NCBI RefSeq assembly: GCF_004514475.2
Contig: NZ_MYFO02000006.1
Span: 1 to 64,000 of the forward strand
Source of the DNA: Paenibacillus athensensis
GTDB taxonomy: Bacteria; Bacillota; Bacilli; Paenibacillales; NBRC-103111
DNA length: 64,000 nt
Reading direction: 5' to 3'
In this document: one piece after another, positions 7,912 to 16,788 of the stretch
Layout of the letters: every line of letters starts with the position of its first letter
How positions within the stretch are numbered: position 1 is the stretch's first letter
Position numbers and translations under genes: made by a program
The notes under the pieces: model-generated
What the model was told of the DNA's origin: nothing
Databases searched by the model: none
What the model saw: the letters and a program-made list of their open reading frames with translations, nothing else

Positions 7912-9393
7912 CTAGTCGCGGCTTTGTTTGTCCTTCAGCCATTTCGGCGCGCCCTTGTTCTTGCGGTCGCGCTCGCGCTCCGCCTTGCGCGGAGCCGGAG
8001 CGCCCGCGCGGGGAGCGGCGCCAGGTCCGCCGCTCCGCCCGTTCGCCCGTGCCGCTCCGCCGCGCGCGGGCGAACCCGCAACGCCGCTGCCCGCGGGCGC
8101 AGCGGCGTTAGACCGGCCGCGGCCCGCATCGGCCGCGGCAGCTCCCGCGCCAGACGGCGCGGCGTCCGGCCGCGCGTGGCTGTGCACGCGCGCGGAAGCC
8201 GGCGCGCCGCTCTGGCGCGCCTCGCGGCGGCTGCGCATCGCGGCCGCGCTGCGGTCTTGGGCCGGGTCGACGATCCGGCCCTCGTACATCGCCTTAGGCG
8301 CAATAACGATGCCAAGCTGCTTTTGAAACTTGTCGAGGATAAATTGCTCCCTAGGCGTAATAATCGAGATGGCCGTTCCTTTGCGGCCCATCCGACCTGT
8401 CCGGCCGACGCGGTGCAGGTAATAATCCGCGTTCGGAGCCGGGTCCAGGTGAAACACGTGCGTCACGCCGGCGATATCCAATCCGCGGGCCGCGATATCG
8501 GTCGCCAGCAGCAGCTGGAAACGCCGCTCGCGGAACGCATTCATCACGCGAGCCCGCTCCTGCTTGCCCGCTTCGCCATACAGCGCCTCAATGGACAAGC
8601 CGACAAACTGCAGCTTGCCCAGCACCTCGGCGACGTCGTCCGTGGCGTTAATAAACACAATCGCCGAAGGCGGATTAATCAGCCGGACCAGCCGGCGCAG
8701 CGTGTCGATTTTGTCCCGTTCCTCGCACACAAAAGACAGGTGCTCAATGGTCTGGGCGGTCCGCTGCTCGGGATCGATGTGCAGATGCTCCGGCTCCTTC
8801 AGCCAGCGACCGGCTGTTTCGATCAGCGAATCGGGAATCGTCGCCGACACGAAGACGATCTGGCTTGTCCGCTGCATGCTTTTGAACAATGCCTCAACCT
8901 CATGCATCGAGCCCAAATCAAAAACCTGATCGACTTCGTCAACGACGGCTGTGCGTACATGGTGCAAGCTGAGCTTGCGCAGCTTGAGCAGCTCCAGTAC
9001 CCGTCCCGGAGTGCCGACGGCAATATGCGGATGCAGCTTGAGCTTCTCCACCTGCCGCGACAACGCCGCCCCGCCGATCAGCGATTGCGCGCGCAGCGGG
9101 CCGCCCGCGGTCAGCCGCTCGATGTCCTGTAAAATCTGCATGCCCAGCTCGCGCGTCGGCACCAGCACCAGCGCCTGAAGCTGCTTTTGCTGCGGATCGA
9201 TCCGCTCCAGCGCAGGCAGCACGTAAGCCAGCGTCTTTCCCGTGCCGGTCTGCGATTGCACGATGGCGTCCTTGCCGGCCCGCAGCGCCGGAATGGCCGT
9301 TGCCTGAATCGGCGTCGGCTGCGTCAGACCGAGCTCACGCAGTCGCGCCGCATATCCCGAGCCGTTCAACAATTGTTCAAAGCTTATGTCCAC
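7912..9393 (-). CDS. DEAD-box-family RNA helicase with long basic tail, 493 aa
   Basis: ATP-dependent RNA helicase, probably in ribosome assembly or cold-shock RNA remodelling. The motifs appear in order: Q motif near PTPIQ (about 26-30), Walker A SQTGTGKT, motif Ib TPGR, motif II as VVDEVDQV, so DEVD replaces the usual DEAD, motif III SAT, then ARGLDI and HRVGRTGR in the second RecA domain. From about residue 375 the tail is very rich in Ala, Arg, Gly and Pro, of a kind that binds RNA or promotes condensates, and it ends in KWLKDKQSRD. The start is a GTG after AAGAGGT. Confidence 0.93.
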   Translation of the reverse strand: MDISFEQLLNGSGYAARLRELGLTQPTPIQATAIPALRAGKDAIVQSQTGTGKTLAYVLPALERIDPQQKQLQALVLVPTRELGMQILQDIERLTAGGPLRAQSLIGGAALSRQVEKLKLHPHIAVGTPGRVLELLKLRKLSLHHVRTAVVDEVDQVFDLGSMHEVEALFKSMQRTSQIVFVSATIPDSLIETAGRWLKEPEHLHIDPEQRTAQTIEHLSFVCEERDKIDTLRRLVRLINPPSAIVFINATDDVAEVLGKLQFVGLSIEALYGEAGKQERARVMNAFRERRFQLLLATDIAARGLDIAGVTHVFHLDPAPNADYYLHRVGRTGRMGRKGTAISIITPREQFILDKFQKQLGIVIAPKAMYEGRIVDPAQDRSAAAMRSRREARQSGAPASARVHSHARPDAAPSGAGAAAADAGRGRSNAAAPAGSGVAGSPARGGAARANGRSGGPGAAPRAGAPAPRKAERERDRKNKGAPKWLKDKQSRD

Positions 9394-9861
9394 GTCATGA
9401 CCTCTTTTCGTCAGCTTCCTTTGTCCTCATTATAAGCGACCCTGCCGCATGGCACAATGGCGGGCAGCGCGTCAACCTCCCCTGCCATATGCGGGCAGGA
9501 ATCCAAGCGATCCCGCTGATCTGCGCGCTTGCGCGTCTGCCGCCCGGAGCATGCGTTGCGTCGGACCGCTTTCTTACGCAAGCAAAAAGCCGACGGCTGC
9601 CCGCTGGAGACGCTCGTCGGCTTGAATTATGTACGCTATTTTCAGACCAAATAAGAAGACTGCACCGTTGCTCGCCGGATCGCGGCAGGTTCACGCCGTC
9701 CTACGCAGGTTGTCTGCAACGCTGCAAAGCTGCAACGTATTACTGCCGCGCGCCTCCCCCTCGTCCAGCCGCAGCCTGAGGTCGGAGATTCCCGCCCAGC
9801 TCGTCAAGCTGCAGAACAGGTATGAAACGAAACCTGCGGAATTGGCTGCTTGATCGCTGCG
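9394..9861. other. Intergenic region, no gene supported
   Basis: Between the helicase start and the sigma-factor stop, both on the minus strand. Short open frames here have no ribosome sites or family-like composition. The only clear element is the minus-strand terminator at 9584. The 240 bases between it and the sigma-factor stop could be a 3' UTR or hold a small RNA. Confidence 0.5.
9584..9623 (-). terminator. Rho-independent terminator, probably of the sigma-factor transcript
   Basis: On the minus strand the stem AAGCCGACG / CGTCGGCTT is followed by TTTTTGCTT. It lies about 240 bases downstream of the sigma-factor stop. Confidence 0.75.
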
Positions 9862-10443
9862 CTACTCATGGGCCACGCCCCATTCTTCCATCAGCTTCTG
9901 GCGAACCGCTTCGCGGGCGCGATATAGCCGTTGACGCACCACGCCTTCAGTCACCCCAAGCTCAGCTGCCATATCCTTATAAGATAGATTATGAATCCAT
10001 TTCATCGCAATAATTTGCCGGTATGAAGGACTGAGCTGATTGATGTACTTGACGATCGCTTCGCGCATCAGCTTCAGCTCGACCTCCTTTTCCAGCGGAA
10101 CGAGATAATCGGAGGCCGGGGCCGCTTCCTTCATTACAAAAATCATCTCCGCGTCCAGCTCGTCGCGATTGCGCTTATGCTTCCGCAAATGGTTGAGCGT
10201 AACGTTGCGGGTGAGCTTTTTCAGCCAGCTTTCATACTTGTCCCGCTCCTTGAGCATCGGCGCCTTGCGCACGGCCCGCAGGAACGCTTCCTGAATGATA
10301 TCCTCGACGCCTGCATGATCACGCAGAATAAAATATATCATCGGGTACACCAATATATAAAATTCCTGATATACGTGCTCTTGTATGCCTTTATCCAAAG
10401 TATAAAAATCGCTTATGAACAAGTGCATCAAATACTTCGACAT
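9862..10443 (-). CDS. Sigma-70 family (ECF-like) RNA polymerase sigma factor, 193 aa
   Basis: Region 2 (about residues 20-90) contains DHAGVEDIIQEAFLRAVRK and YESWLKKLTRNVTLNHLRKHKR. Region 4 (about 130-185) contains LSPSYRQIIAMKWIHNLSYKDMAAELGVTEGVVRQRLYRARE, its helix-turn-helix for the -35 element quoted here in two parts of one block. This two-domain layout is that of ECF sigma factors. No anti-sigma gene adjoins it, so control must be by another route. The ATG at 10443 has GGGGGG at good spacing. A TTG 18 bases upstream lacks a ribosome site. Confidence 0.9.
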   Translation of the reverse strand: MSKYLMHLFISDFYTLDKGIQEHVYQEFYILVYPMIYFILRDHAGVEDIIQEAFLRAVRKAPMLKERDKYESWLKKLTRNVTLNHLRKHKRNRDELDAEMIFVMKEAAPASDYLVPLEKEVELKLMREAIVKYINQLSPSYRQIIAMKWIHNLSYKDMAAELGVTEGVVRQRLYRAREAVRQKLMEEWGVAHE

Positions 10444-10573
10444 AAAAGCCCCCCAGCACAAACCGGATCAACTGCACGCGAACTGTTTTTACCTCCTTAT
10501 ATTAGGGCATTACTGTGAAGTAAACAATATTAAACCGAAAAAAAATGGCAATTTCACGCAAAACTTGCTGAAG

Positions 10574-11413
10574 TCAACTCCCGTTTGTGCATTCGTTTGC
10601 GTGCTCGCCGGCACGCTGCCGCTGATTATCCAGCCACGCAAAAACCGCGTCCAGCGCGCGTTCGTCGTCTTCTTTGGGGAAACGGTGCGGCAGTCCGTCG
10701 TACAATTCCATCGCATAGTGCTTGTTGGCCGCCTCCAACGCCCGCGCCAGCTTGCGAGCCTGCTCGACACTGACCTGGGTATCCTTTGTGCCGTGCACAA
10801 TCATCACCGGCTGCTTGAGTTCTCCGGCAAAAAACACCGGCGAACGCTCCATGTAGCTGTCCGATTGCTTTTTCGGGTGCCCGACGACACGCTTGAGCAT
10901 CCGGCGCAAATCAACCCGCTCCTCATAGGTGTGCAGCAGGTCGCTGACTCCGCCCCACACGACGACCGGACCGGCCTCATCGCTGTGTTTGGCCGCCAGC
11001 AGCGCCATCAGCGCCCCGCGCGAAAAGCCGATCAGCGGCACCGGACCGGGCCGCACCTCAGATAACGCCTGCACGAGCGGAATCGCATTAATGATATCGT
11101 AGCGGTCATCGCCGCCAAAGTCCTCCCGCCCTTCGCCGCCCTCATTGCCGCGGTAAAACGGCGCGAACACGACATAGCCCCGGCGCGCCATCGAAATAAT
11201 GCGCCGCTTGCGCACCATGCCGACCCGGCGAATACCGCCGCGGCAGTAGATAACGGCCGGATGCGGGCCGTCACCCTCAGGCATAGCCAAATAACCTTTG
11301 ACGCGCAGACCTTGACTGCCGTAAGTAATCAGGTGCAGCGATACGTGGCGGGTATAGCAGCGCAGCGTCAATTGCTCCAGCAGTTGACCGTCGCGCACGA
11401 GCGTGTTGTCCAT
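10574..11413 (-). CDS. Alpha/beta hydrolase (S9/dienelactone-hydrolase-like), 279 aa
   Basis: Predicted serine hydrolase with an intact triad. The nucleophile elbow is GFSRGA (about residues 148-153), the acid lies near VHGTKDTQVSVEQ and the histidine in GLPHRFP. The oxyanion-type segment near the N-terminus is YCRGGIRR. It resembles prolyl-oligopeptidase-like or acyl-esterase enzymes of unknown substrate. The protein is cytoplasmic, with no signal peptide. The ATG follows AGAGGAG. It is on the same strand as the sigma factor but 130 bases upstream of it, so co-transcription is possible. Confidence 0.88.
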   Translation of the reverse strand: MDNTLVRDGQLLEQLTLRCYTRHVSLHLITYGSQGLRVKGYLAMPEGDGPHPAVIYCRGGIRRVGMVRKRRIISMARRGYVVFAPFYRGNEGGEGREDFGGDDRYDIINAIPLVQALSEVRPGPVPLIGFSRGALMALLAAKHSDEAGPVVVWGGVSDLLHTYEERVDLRRMLKRVVGHPKKQSDSYMERSPVFFAGELKQPVMIVHGTKDTQVSVEQARKLARALEAANKHYAMELYDGLPHRFPKEDDERALDAVFAWLDNQRQRAGEHANECTNGS

Positions 11414-11510
11414 CGCGATTCACTCCTCTCATCTTTGACACCAGCGTTGTCGTAGGCTAAGCTAAGGTTGTTGCTCATCGCGTATAGGTTTCTACGGAAA
11501 GGCGGACCTT

Positions 11511-11771
11511 ATGAATCCCGAATTTGCCAAGCAATTTGACAGCCTGATTGAAAAAATGGCCGAGCTGGTCACAGGCGATACGTCCCCCGAAATGCTGGAA
11601 AAAGTGAAAATTTGGGCGGTATACAACCATGCCCATAAAGCGCTGCCCCACCTGACCGGACACTGGGCGCAGCAATATCCCGAAGGCAAGGCCGACATTC
11701 GCGCCATCTTCGAGGAAATCCGCAGCGCGAATCAGGCGTTGCAGGCCGCGCGGTCCGAACGGCAGGAATAA
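11511..11771 (+). CDS. DUF2573/YusU-like small protein, 86 aa
   Basis: Small soluble helical protein. The composition and blocks such as FDSLIEKMAELVTGDTSPEMLEKVK and IWAVYNHAHKALP recall the YusU/DUF2573 family of Bacillales from memory, and no function is known. The start follows AAAGGCGG. It lies 70 bases upstream of the YkuS-like gene on the same strand, so they may share a transcript. Confidence 0.7.
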   Translation: MNPEFAKQFDSLIEKMAELVTGDTSPEMLEKVKIWAVYNHAHKALPHLTGHWAQQYPEGKADIRAIFEEIRSANQALQAARSERQE

Positions 11772-11841
11772 GAAAGCGCCGAACGTGCGACACTAAGCCG
11801 GGACTACAATCCGACAGCCGATTATAAAGGAGATGTTGTAC

Positions 11842-12084
11842 ATGGCAAAGGTCGCAGTGGAACAAACGCTTGGCGATGTAAAAGAAGCACTGCAAAGCAG
11901 CGGTTTTGAGGTCGTTTCGATCGAGCAGGCAGAGAACGTTGCATGCTGCGTAATCTCCGGCCAGGACAAAAATGTGCTTGGCGTCGCCGACGCGGTATCC
12001 AAGGGCGCGGTGATCAACGCCGACGGTTTGACGGCAACTCAGGTCGTCGAGCAGGTAGAGCGCAGCGTCAAACAAAGCGTGTAA
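11842..12084 (+). CDS. UPF0180/YkuS family protein, 80 aa
   Basis: Matches the YkuS family in length and blocks: MAKVAVEQTLGDVKEAL at the start, CCVISGQDKNVLGVAD in the middle, and SKGAVINADGLTA near the end. The function is unknown, and the family is common in Bacillales. An ATG 9 bases upstream is too close to the AAAGGAG, so the ATG at 11842 is preferred. A strong terminator follows. Confidence 0.85.
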   Translation: MAKVAVEQTLGDVKEALQSSGFEVVSIEQAENVACCVISGQDKNVLGVADAVSKGAVINADGLTATQVVEQVERSVKQSV

Positions 12085-12101
12085 GCGCAGCGCGTACAAA
12101 A

Positions 12102-12133
12102 AAGCGGAGAACCGGACGACCGGGCTCCGCTTT
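12102..12133 (+). terminator. Bidirectional terminator
   Basis: Stem AAAAGCGGAG / CTCCGCTTTT lies between convergent genes, the ykuS-like gene on plus and the SDR on minus. It touches the SDR stop codon. Confidence 0.85.
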
Positions 12134-12909
12134 TATTTGTTGTTCAGCACCTTGGCGGCAATGCGGTCAAACAAGCCCGGAAACAGCTGCACCAGCTTGA
12201 CGCCGAGGCTGGCGCTCCACGGCATATCCTTCTCGATCCGGCCGCTTTCAATCGCGCGGACGATCGCGCGGGCCACCTTGTCGGGATTCAGCATAAACCA
12301 CTCGACCTTCTTGACGTAGTTGCCCTCCGGATCGGCGATCTCGAAAAACGGCGTCTTGATCGGTCCCGGATTAATCGCTGTCACGGCGATTCCCGTACCG
12401 CTCAGCTCTTGCCGCAGGCTGTTGGTCAAGCCCAGCACGGCATGCTTGCTGGCGGCGTATGCCGTAGACTTGGCCGAGCCGATTTTTCCTGCCATAGAAG
12501 CGATATTGACGATGTGGCCGCTGCCGTTGCGCAGCATATGCGGCAGCACCGCCTGCGTACAGCGGACAATGCCCATATAATTAACATCCATCATATCGGC
12601 AAACTGCTCCTGCGACATGTTCAGAAACGTCTCGAACCTGCCGTAACCGGCGTTGTTGATCAACAGGTCGATCCGGCCGAAGCGCTCGATGATCTGTTCC
12701 ACGGTCAACCGGACCTGCTCCGTCTGCTGCACATCCATCGGATACACAACGGCCGGTCCGTTCAGCCCCGCCGCAACCTGCTCCAGCTTGCCTGCAGACC
12801 GCGCCGTAAGCGCGACTGTCGCGCCGCGCGCGGATAGCTGCTGCGCCAGCAGCGCGCCAAGCCCGCTCGACGCGCCGGTAATGAGCGCGATTTTTCCCTG
12901 AAGCTTCAC
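12133..12909 (-). CDS. Short-chain dehydrogenase/reductase (SDR), 258 aa
   Basis: NAD(P)-dependent oxidoreductase of the classical SDR type. The cofactor motif TGASSGLG lies at about residues 10-17, NNAGYGRFE at about 85-93, and the catalytic triad at Ser ~137 in VNIASMAGKIG with YAASKHA (Tyr/Lys ~150-154). The PGPIKTPF block follows. The C-terminal extension with VARAIVRAIESG is like DltE/YqjQ-type reductases acting on lipids or ketones. The start is a GTG with GGAGGG 7 bases upstream. The TTG before it would overlap the ribosome site. Confidence 0.93.
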   Translation of the reverse strand: MKLQGKIALITGASSGLGALLAQQLSARGATVALTARSAGKLEQVAAGLNGPAVVYPMDVQQTEQVRLTVEQIIERFGRIDLLINNAGYGRFETFLNMSQEQFADMMDVNYMGIVRCTQAVLPHMLRNGSGHIVNIASMAGKIGSAKSTAYAASKHAVLGLTNSLRQELSGTGIAVTAINPGPIKTPFFEIADPEGNYVKKVEWFMLNPDKVARAIVRAIESGRIEKDMPWSASLGVKLVQLFPGLFDRIAAKVLNNK

Positions 12910-13016
12910 GTCACTTCCCTCCAAACAATAAAAAAGCGGATGCCTATCGGTTAGACAAGCGATCCACTCTATGATAGCTTATTCGTGTTACTCGCGCTTC
13001 CGGCAAGCGTCTGCGA

Positions 13017-13475
13017 CTAGGTGAGCAGCACCTGAATGTCCAGTTCGCCAATGGAATCCATAATCAACGGAATCGTCAGCGCCTTCTTAGGCGTGAACCC
13101 TGCTGCATTGGCATGCTGAATCAGCTTGGGCGGCGTAATATCGACGCGAACGCCCTGATTGAAGAGCATCGTACTGGCGTTGCCGCTGATCATATTGCCC
13201 AGCTCCGAAATCGCACTCTTACCCATTTCATCCATTTCCGTGACGATAAAACCGCCCATCATGGCCGAAACCACCTTCAAAGCGACCTCTTCCGCCAGCC
13301 CGAAGACGATATCCCCTTCCATCTGTCCCGTCATTCCGATTTGAATCCAAATATAATTCTCCACGAATTTGACATCTTTAATGCCCAGTTGGCCTGTCGT
13401 AGGCCGAACATTCGCTACTTGCTCGATCACGATGCGGGCTGACTCCAAAAAGGGATTGATGTATTCCGCCTTCAT
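13017..13475 (-). CDS. cheX: Chemotaxis phosphatase CheX-like protein, 152 aa
   Basis: CheC/CheX/FliY superfamily. Such proteins dephosphorylate CheY-P, damping the chemotactic signal. The diagnostic phosphatase helix SAISELGNMISGNA (about residues 88-101) carries the Glu and Asn spaced as in the family. The length fits CheX, which has one such helix. The ATG is preceded by AAAGGAG. No chemotaxis operon adjoins it. The window also encodes a chemoreceptor at 28.5 kb. Confidence 0.88.
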   Translation of the reverse strand: MKAEYINPFLESARIVIEQVANVRPTTGQLGIKDVKFVENYIWIQIGMTGQMEGDIVFGLAEEVALKVVSAMMGGFIVTEMDEMGKSAISELGNMISGNASTMLFNQGVRVDITPPKLIQHANAAGFTPKKALTIPLIMDSIGELDIQVLLT

Positions 13476-13709
13476 AAGCTAAGATCTCCTTTGTGAATAG
13501 TTCACGGCATACGACGTTTTTCTACATTATACCTAAATTCTTGGGACAAGTATACTGGTTTTCGCGTTTAATTGGTGCAAAATGCTCATCTCTGCAGCTG
13601 ATGACCAATTTTAGCCTTATGTTCATCATAGTCCCTCCCCGATTCGACCGCAACACTTTTTTGCACGATGGCGGCGTTGAAATAATGGAAGTGCTGGAAA
13701 TCGCATTTT

Positions 13710-13739
13710 TTTACAAAGCTCCCAGACAAATGATATGAT
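13710..13739 (+). promoter_or_regulatory. Promoter of the PAS histidine kinase gene
   Basis: TTTACA and TATGAT lie 18 bases apart. Transcription would begin near 13746, just downstream of an in-frame ATG at 13743, which supports the later TTG start of the gene. Confidence 0.65.
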
Positions 13740-13799
13740 TTTATGTCGAATCCTGTTAAACTAATGGGAGATCATTCCTCACACAAGGAGCGCTTCACA

Positions 13800-15497
13800 T
13801 TGTGCACGCCCAAACTGAATCCCTCCAGCCGGCGCTGGACGCTGGTGCAAGCGGCGCTTGCGTACCATGCCTTTGCCGCCGCGCTTGGTTTGACGTACTG
13901 GCTGCTGTGCCGCCAGAGCGGCTTTGTCGCTTCTCCCTTGGCCCGATACGGCGTCGCACTGTTGTTTGCCGGGTTATTTGCTGCGGCGCTTGCGCTGTTT
14001 TTCCGGCTGGTACGCCGGCGGGAACGTTGGCTGATGGCCAGTGAGCAGCGCTATAAATCACTATATGTGCATCACCCCGATTCCATTGTCTTATTCAGCC
14101 TCAAAGGCGAAGTGCTCGACTCCAACCGCAGCTTGACGACGCTGACCGGCTTTGACGCCGAAGAGGCGCAGACGACTTCTTTTATCCCGATGCTCCATCC
14201 GCCTGATTTGCTCAAAGCGTTGCATCATTTTCAAGCGGCCGCTGCGGGAACGCCGCAGCACTTTGAAGCGAGCTTCCTGCATAAGCAGGGGCAGCCGATT
14301 CCGACGAACGTTACGCTGGTGCCTACCGTGGTCGGCGAGCAGGTTGTTGGGTTGTATGCCATTTTGAAGGATTTGACCGAGTCCAAGGAGCAGAAAAAAG
14401 AAATCGACAAGCTTCACCGGCAAAATCGCTTGATCCTTAACTCTGTATCGGAGGGAATTTACGGCATCGACACGAACGGTCGTACGATTTTTTGGAATAA
14501 AGCTGCCGAGCGCATGACCGGCTGGAAGGTCGACGATATGCTGGGCAAACAAATCGGCAAGCTGATCCGCCACAGCCGCCCCGAAGACGAATCGCCGGAA
14601 CAGGCGGCAAAGGCCGATGCCAAGCTGCTGCGCACGATGCTTGAGCGCGAGGTCAAGGTGATCAAGGACGGATGCTTTCGGCGTAAGGACGGCGCCAGCT
14701 TTCCCGTCGAATACATGAGCAGTCCGATTCTGGAAGGGGACCGCCATCTGCTTGGCGTCGTTATTACGTTCAAGGACATGACGGAACAAAAGAAAACCGA
14801 GGAGCTGCTGTTCAAATCCGACAAGCTTTCGGCTGTCGGCCAGCTTGCCGCCGGCGTCGCGCACGAAATCCGCAACCCGCTCACGGCGCTAAAGGGATTC
14901 CTGCAGCTGCTCAAGACGCCGAGTCCGAAAGAACAATATTATATAGAAATCATGCGAAAAGAACTGCTGCGCATCGAGTTTATCGTCAACGAATTTCTGT
15001 TCGTCGCCAAGCCTCAGGCGATTCACTTCGAAGCCCGCGATCCCGGCGCCATCATCCGCAGCACAGTCGAGCTGATGCAGCCGCAAGCGCTGCTGGGCAA
15101 TATCGAGATTGAAGCCGAGGTTGAGCCGGACCTGCCGCTCGTATCGTGCGATGAGCACCAGCTCAAGCAGGTCTTTATCAACGTGCTGAAAAATGCTCTG
15201 GAATCGATGACAGGCGGGGGCACCATGCGTATCGCCGCGTATGCCGCGGCCGACGGCCGGGAGATGGTGATCCGCTTTATCGATCACGGCTGCGGCATCG
15301 CTCCGGAGCGACTGCCCAAGCTCGGCGAGCCGTTTTACAGCACCAAGGAAAAAGGCACGGGCCTCGGGCTAATGGTTTGCTTTCGCATCATTGAAGCGCA
15401 CGGCGGCACCATGCGCATTCGCAGCAAGCTGGACGAGGGCACGACGGTCGAGATCAGTCTGCCGTTCATGCAGGAGCGTCTGCATCCGGCGCTGTAG
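13800..15497 (+). CDS. PAS-domain sensor histidine kinase, 565 aa
   Basis: Two N-terminal membrane segments (about residues 18-38 and 46-68) are followed by two PAS domains (about 85-190 and 205-325). The HisKA dimerisation domain has the phospho-acceptor in VAHEIRNPLTALKGF (His ~354). The HATPase domain has N-box NVLKNALES, G1 DHGCGI and G2 GTGLGL. This layout, with no adjoining response regulator, is like the sporulation kinases KinB-KinE that feed the Spo0F phosphorelay. That role is inferred. The start is a TTG at 13800 with AAGGAG 9 bases before it. An ATG at 13743 lies at or before the predicted transcript start. Confidence 0.9.
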   Translation: MCTPKLNPSSRRWTLVQAALAYHAFAAALGLTYWLLCRQSGFVASPLARYGVALLFAGLFAAALALFFRLVRRRERWLMASEQRYKSLYVHHPDSIVLFSLKGEVLDSNRSLTTLTGFDAEEAQTTSFIPMLHPPDLLKALHHFQAAAAGTPQHFEASFLHKQGQPIPTNVTLVPTVVGEQVVGLYAILKDLTESKEQKKEIDKLHRQNRLILNSVSEGIYGIDTNGRTIFWNKAAERMTGWKVDDMLGKQIGKLIRHSRPEDESPEQAAKADAKLLRTMLEREVKVIKDGCFRRKDGASFPVEYMSSPILEGDRHLLGVVITFKDMTEQKKTEELLFKSDKLSAVGQLAAGVAHEIRNPLTALKGFLQLLKTPSPKEQYYIEIMRKELLRIEFIVNEFLFVAKPQAIHFEARDPGAIIRSTVELMQPQALLGNIEIEAEVEPDLPLVSCDEHQLKQVFINVLKNALESMTGGGTMRIAAYAAADGREMVIRFIDHGCGIAPERLPKLGEPFYSTKEKGTGLGLMVCFRIIEAHGGTMRIRSKLDEGTTVEISLPFMQERLHPAL

Positions 15498-15526
15498 ACA
15501 CGCACAAAGAAAGGGGAAAGCCGCAC

Positions 15527-16339
15527 ATGTACGGATTCCTGATTGATCTGGACGGCACGTTGTACCGCGGACACGAGCCGATCCCTTATGCGGGCGCTTT
15601 TCTCCGCCTGCTGGAAGCACGCGGGCTGCCGTATCAATTGGTGACGAACAATTCATCCCGCAGCCCGGAGCAGGTGGCCGAGCATCTGCAAGCGCTCGGC
15701 ATCGCCGTCCCCGCCGCCCGCGTGTTTACTTCCTCGCAAGCGGCGGCGTTGTATTTGCACGCCCGGCAGCCGGGGGCGCGGGCGTATGTGATCGGCGAAG
15801 CCGGCTTGCGGGACGCTTTGACCGCAGCCGGCTTTGCCGTGACCGAGCACGACGACGCAGCGTTCGTCGTGCAGGGCATTGACCGCAGCTTCACGTACGG
15901 GAAGCTTGCGGAAGCGGTGCGGCGCCTGCGCGGCGGCGCCGGGTATGTGCTCACGAACCCGGATCTGCTGCTCCCCGGCGACGGGGGGCTGCAGCCTGGT
16001 GCGGGTTCGCTCGCAGCCGCCATCCGCGCAGCGGCTGGCGTGGAGCCGGTGACGATCGGCAAGCCGTCACCGATTATTATGGCCTACGCGATTGCGCGCC
16101 TAGGCCTCAGCCCCGCCGATGTCTGGGTCATCGGCGACAACGCCGCCACCGACATCCGCGGTGGCGCAATCAGTCGCTGCCGGACAGCGCTCGTGCTGAC
16201 GGGCGTGGCGACGCCCGCCAACGTCCACGAGCAGCTGGCAGCGGCCGGCGTGACGCCCGACCTCGTCTGCACCGATCTGCGCGATTTTGCCGCGCAGGTG
16301 CTAGACGTCGAGCTTCCGGCGGAACCGGGCGGCGCGTAG
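15527..16339 (+). CDS. HAD-IIA family (NagD/AraL-like) phosphatase, 270 aa
   Basis: Motif I DLDGTLYRG (residues 7-15), motif II VTNNSSRS, motif III Lys in IGKPSP, and motif IV VIGDNAATDIRGG. This is the NagD/p-nitrophenyl phosphatase subgroup, which acts on sugar phosphates or nucleotide monophosphates. It lies 29 bases after the kinase stop with GAAAGGGGAAAG as ribosome site, so it may be cotranscribed with the kinase. The final residues (ELPAEPGGA) run into a tandem-repeat region. Confidence 0.92.
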   Translation: MYGFLIDLDGTLYRGHEPIPYAGAFLRLLEARGLPYQLVTNNSSRSPEQVAEHLQALGIAVPAARVFTSSQAAALYLHARQPGARAYVIGEAGLRDALTAAGFAVTEHDDAAFVVQGIDRSFTYGKLAEAVRRLRGGAGYVLTNPDLLLPGDGGLQPGAGSLAAAIRAAAGVEPVTIGKPSPIIMAYAIARLGLSPADVWVIGDNAATDIRGGAISRCRTALVLTGVATPANVHEQLAAAGVTPDLVCTDLRDFAAQVLDVELPAEPGGA

Positions 16340-16448
16340 CGCCGCTCCTGCACCGCACGTCGACACGTCGCGCTCTCCCCGCCTACTGCGCCGCTCCCGC
16401 ACCGCACGTCGACACGTCGCGCTCTCCTGCCCGCTACGCCGCTCCTGC
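16339..16448. repeat. 49-bp tandem repeat, about 2.2 copies
   Basis: A 49-base unit begins at 16339 and 16388 with very few differences, and a third partial copy starts at 16437. The unit contains ACGTCGACACGT. It begins exactly at the stop codon of the HAD gene. No coding sense is apparent. Confidence 0.75.
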
Positions 16449-16788
16449 CTCAAGCCCCTGCCCTGCCCCCGCAGTTGCCATGACGGACACTGAATCGCGT
16501 ATCCGTGCAGAGCCGCAACGCAGCGGCGGTTTTCCGCAGATTCGGACCGTCAGGGCTGATTGCTTGGCCATCACTTCTCATTCGCCGCCCGATCCGCCCT
16601 CCGATTGGCCTTCAGCGGCGCCCGTCTTTTTCGCCCTCCTTACCTCCAAGTAACCAACTCACCTGCCGCACAGGCATTGCTCATCCCGGACCAGTTGGCT
16701 ATAATAAGCTTAGAAAAGCTTTTTATTCCCTTTACAAAATCGATAAATTTTATTTGTACCCAATCTCGCTGCGGCAGGAGGTGGTTTC
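16449..16788. other. Intergenic region upstream of the LysR gene
   Basis: No gene is supported. The last 60 bases are AT-rich and end in the GGAGGTGG ribosome site. A LysR operator is likely but I cannot define it beyond the T-N11-A-like content of the AT-rich stretch. Confidence 0.4.

Noticed and set aside
7783-9132. Long plus-strand frame opposite the helicase
   Set aside because: It is the mirror of the GC-rich helicase gene, is Arg/Ala-rich throughout, and has no ribosome site.
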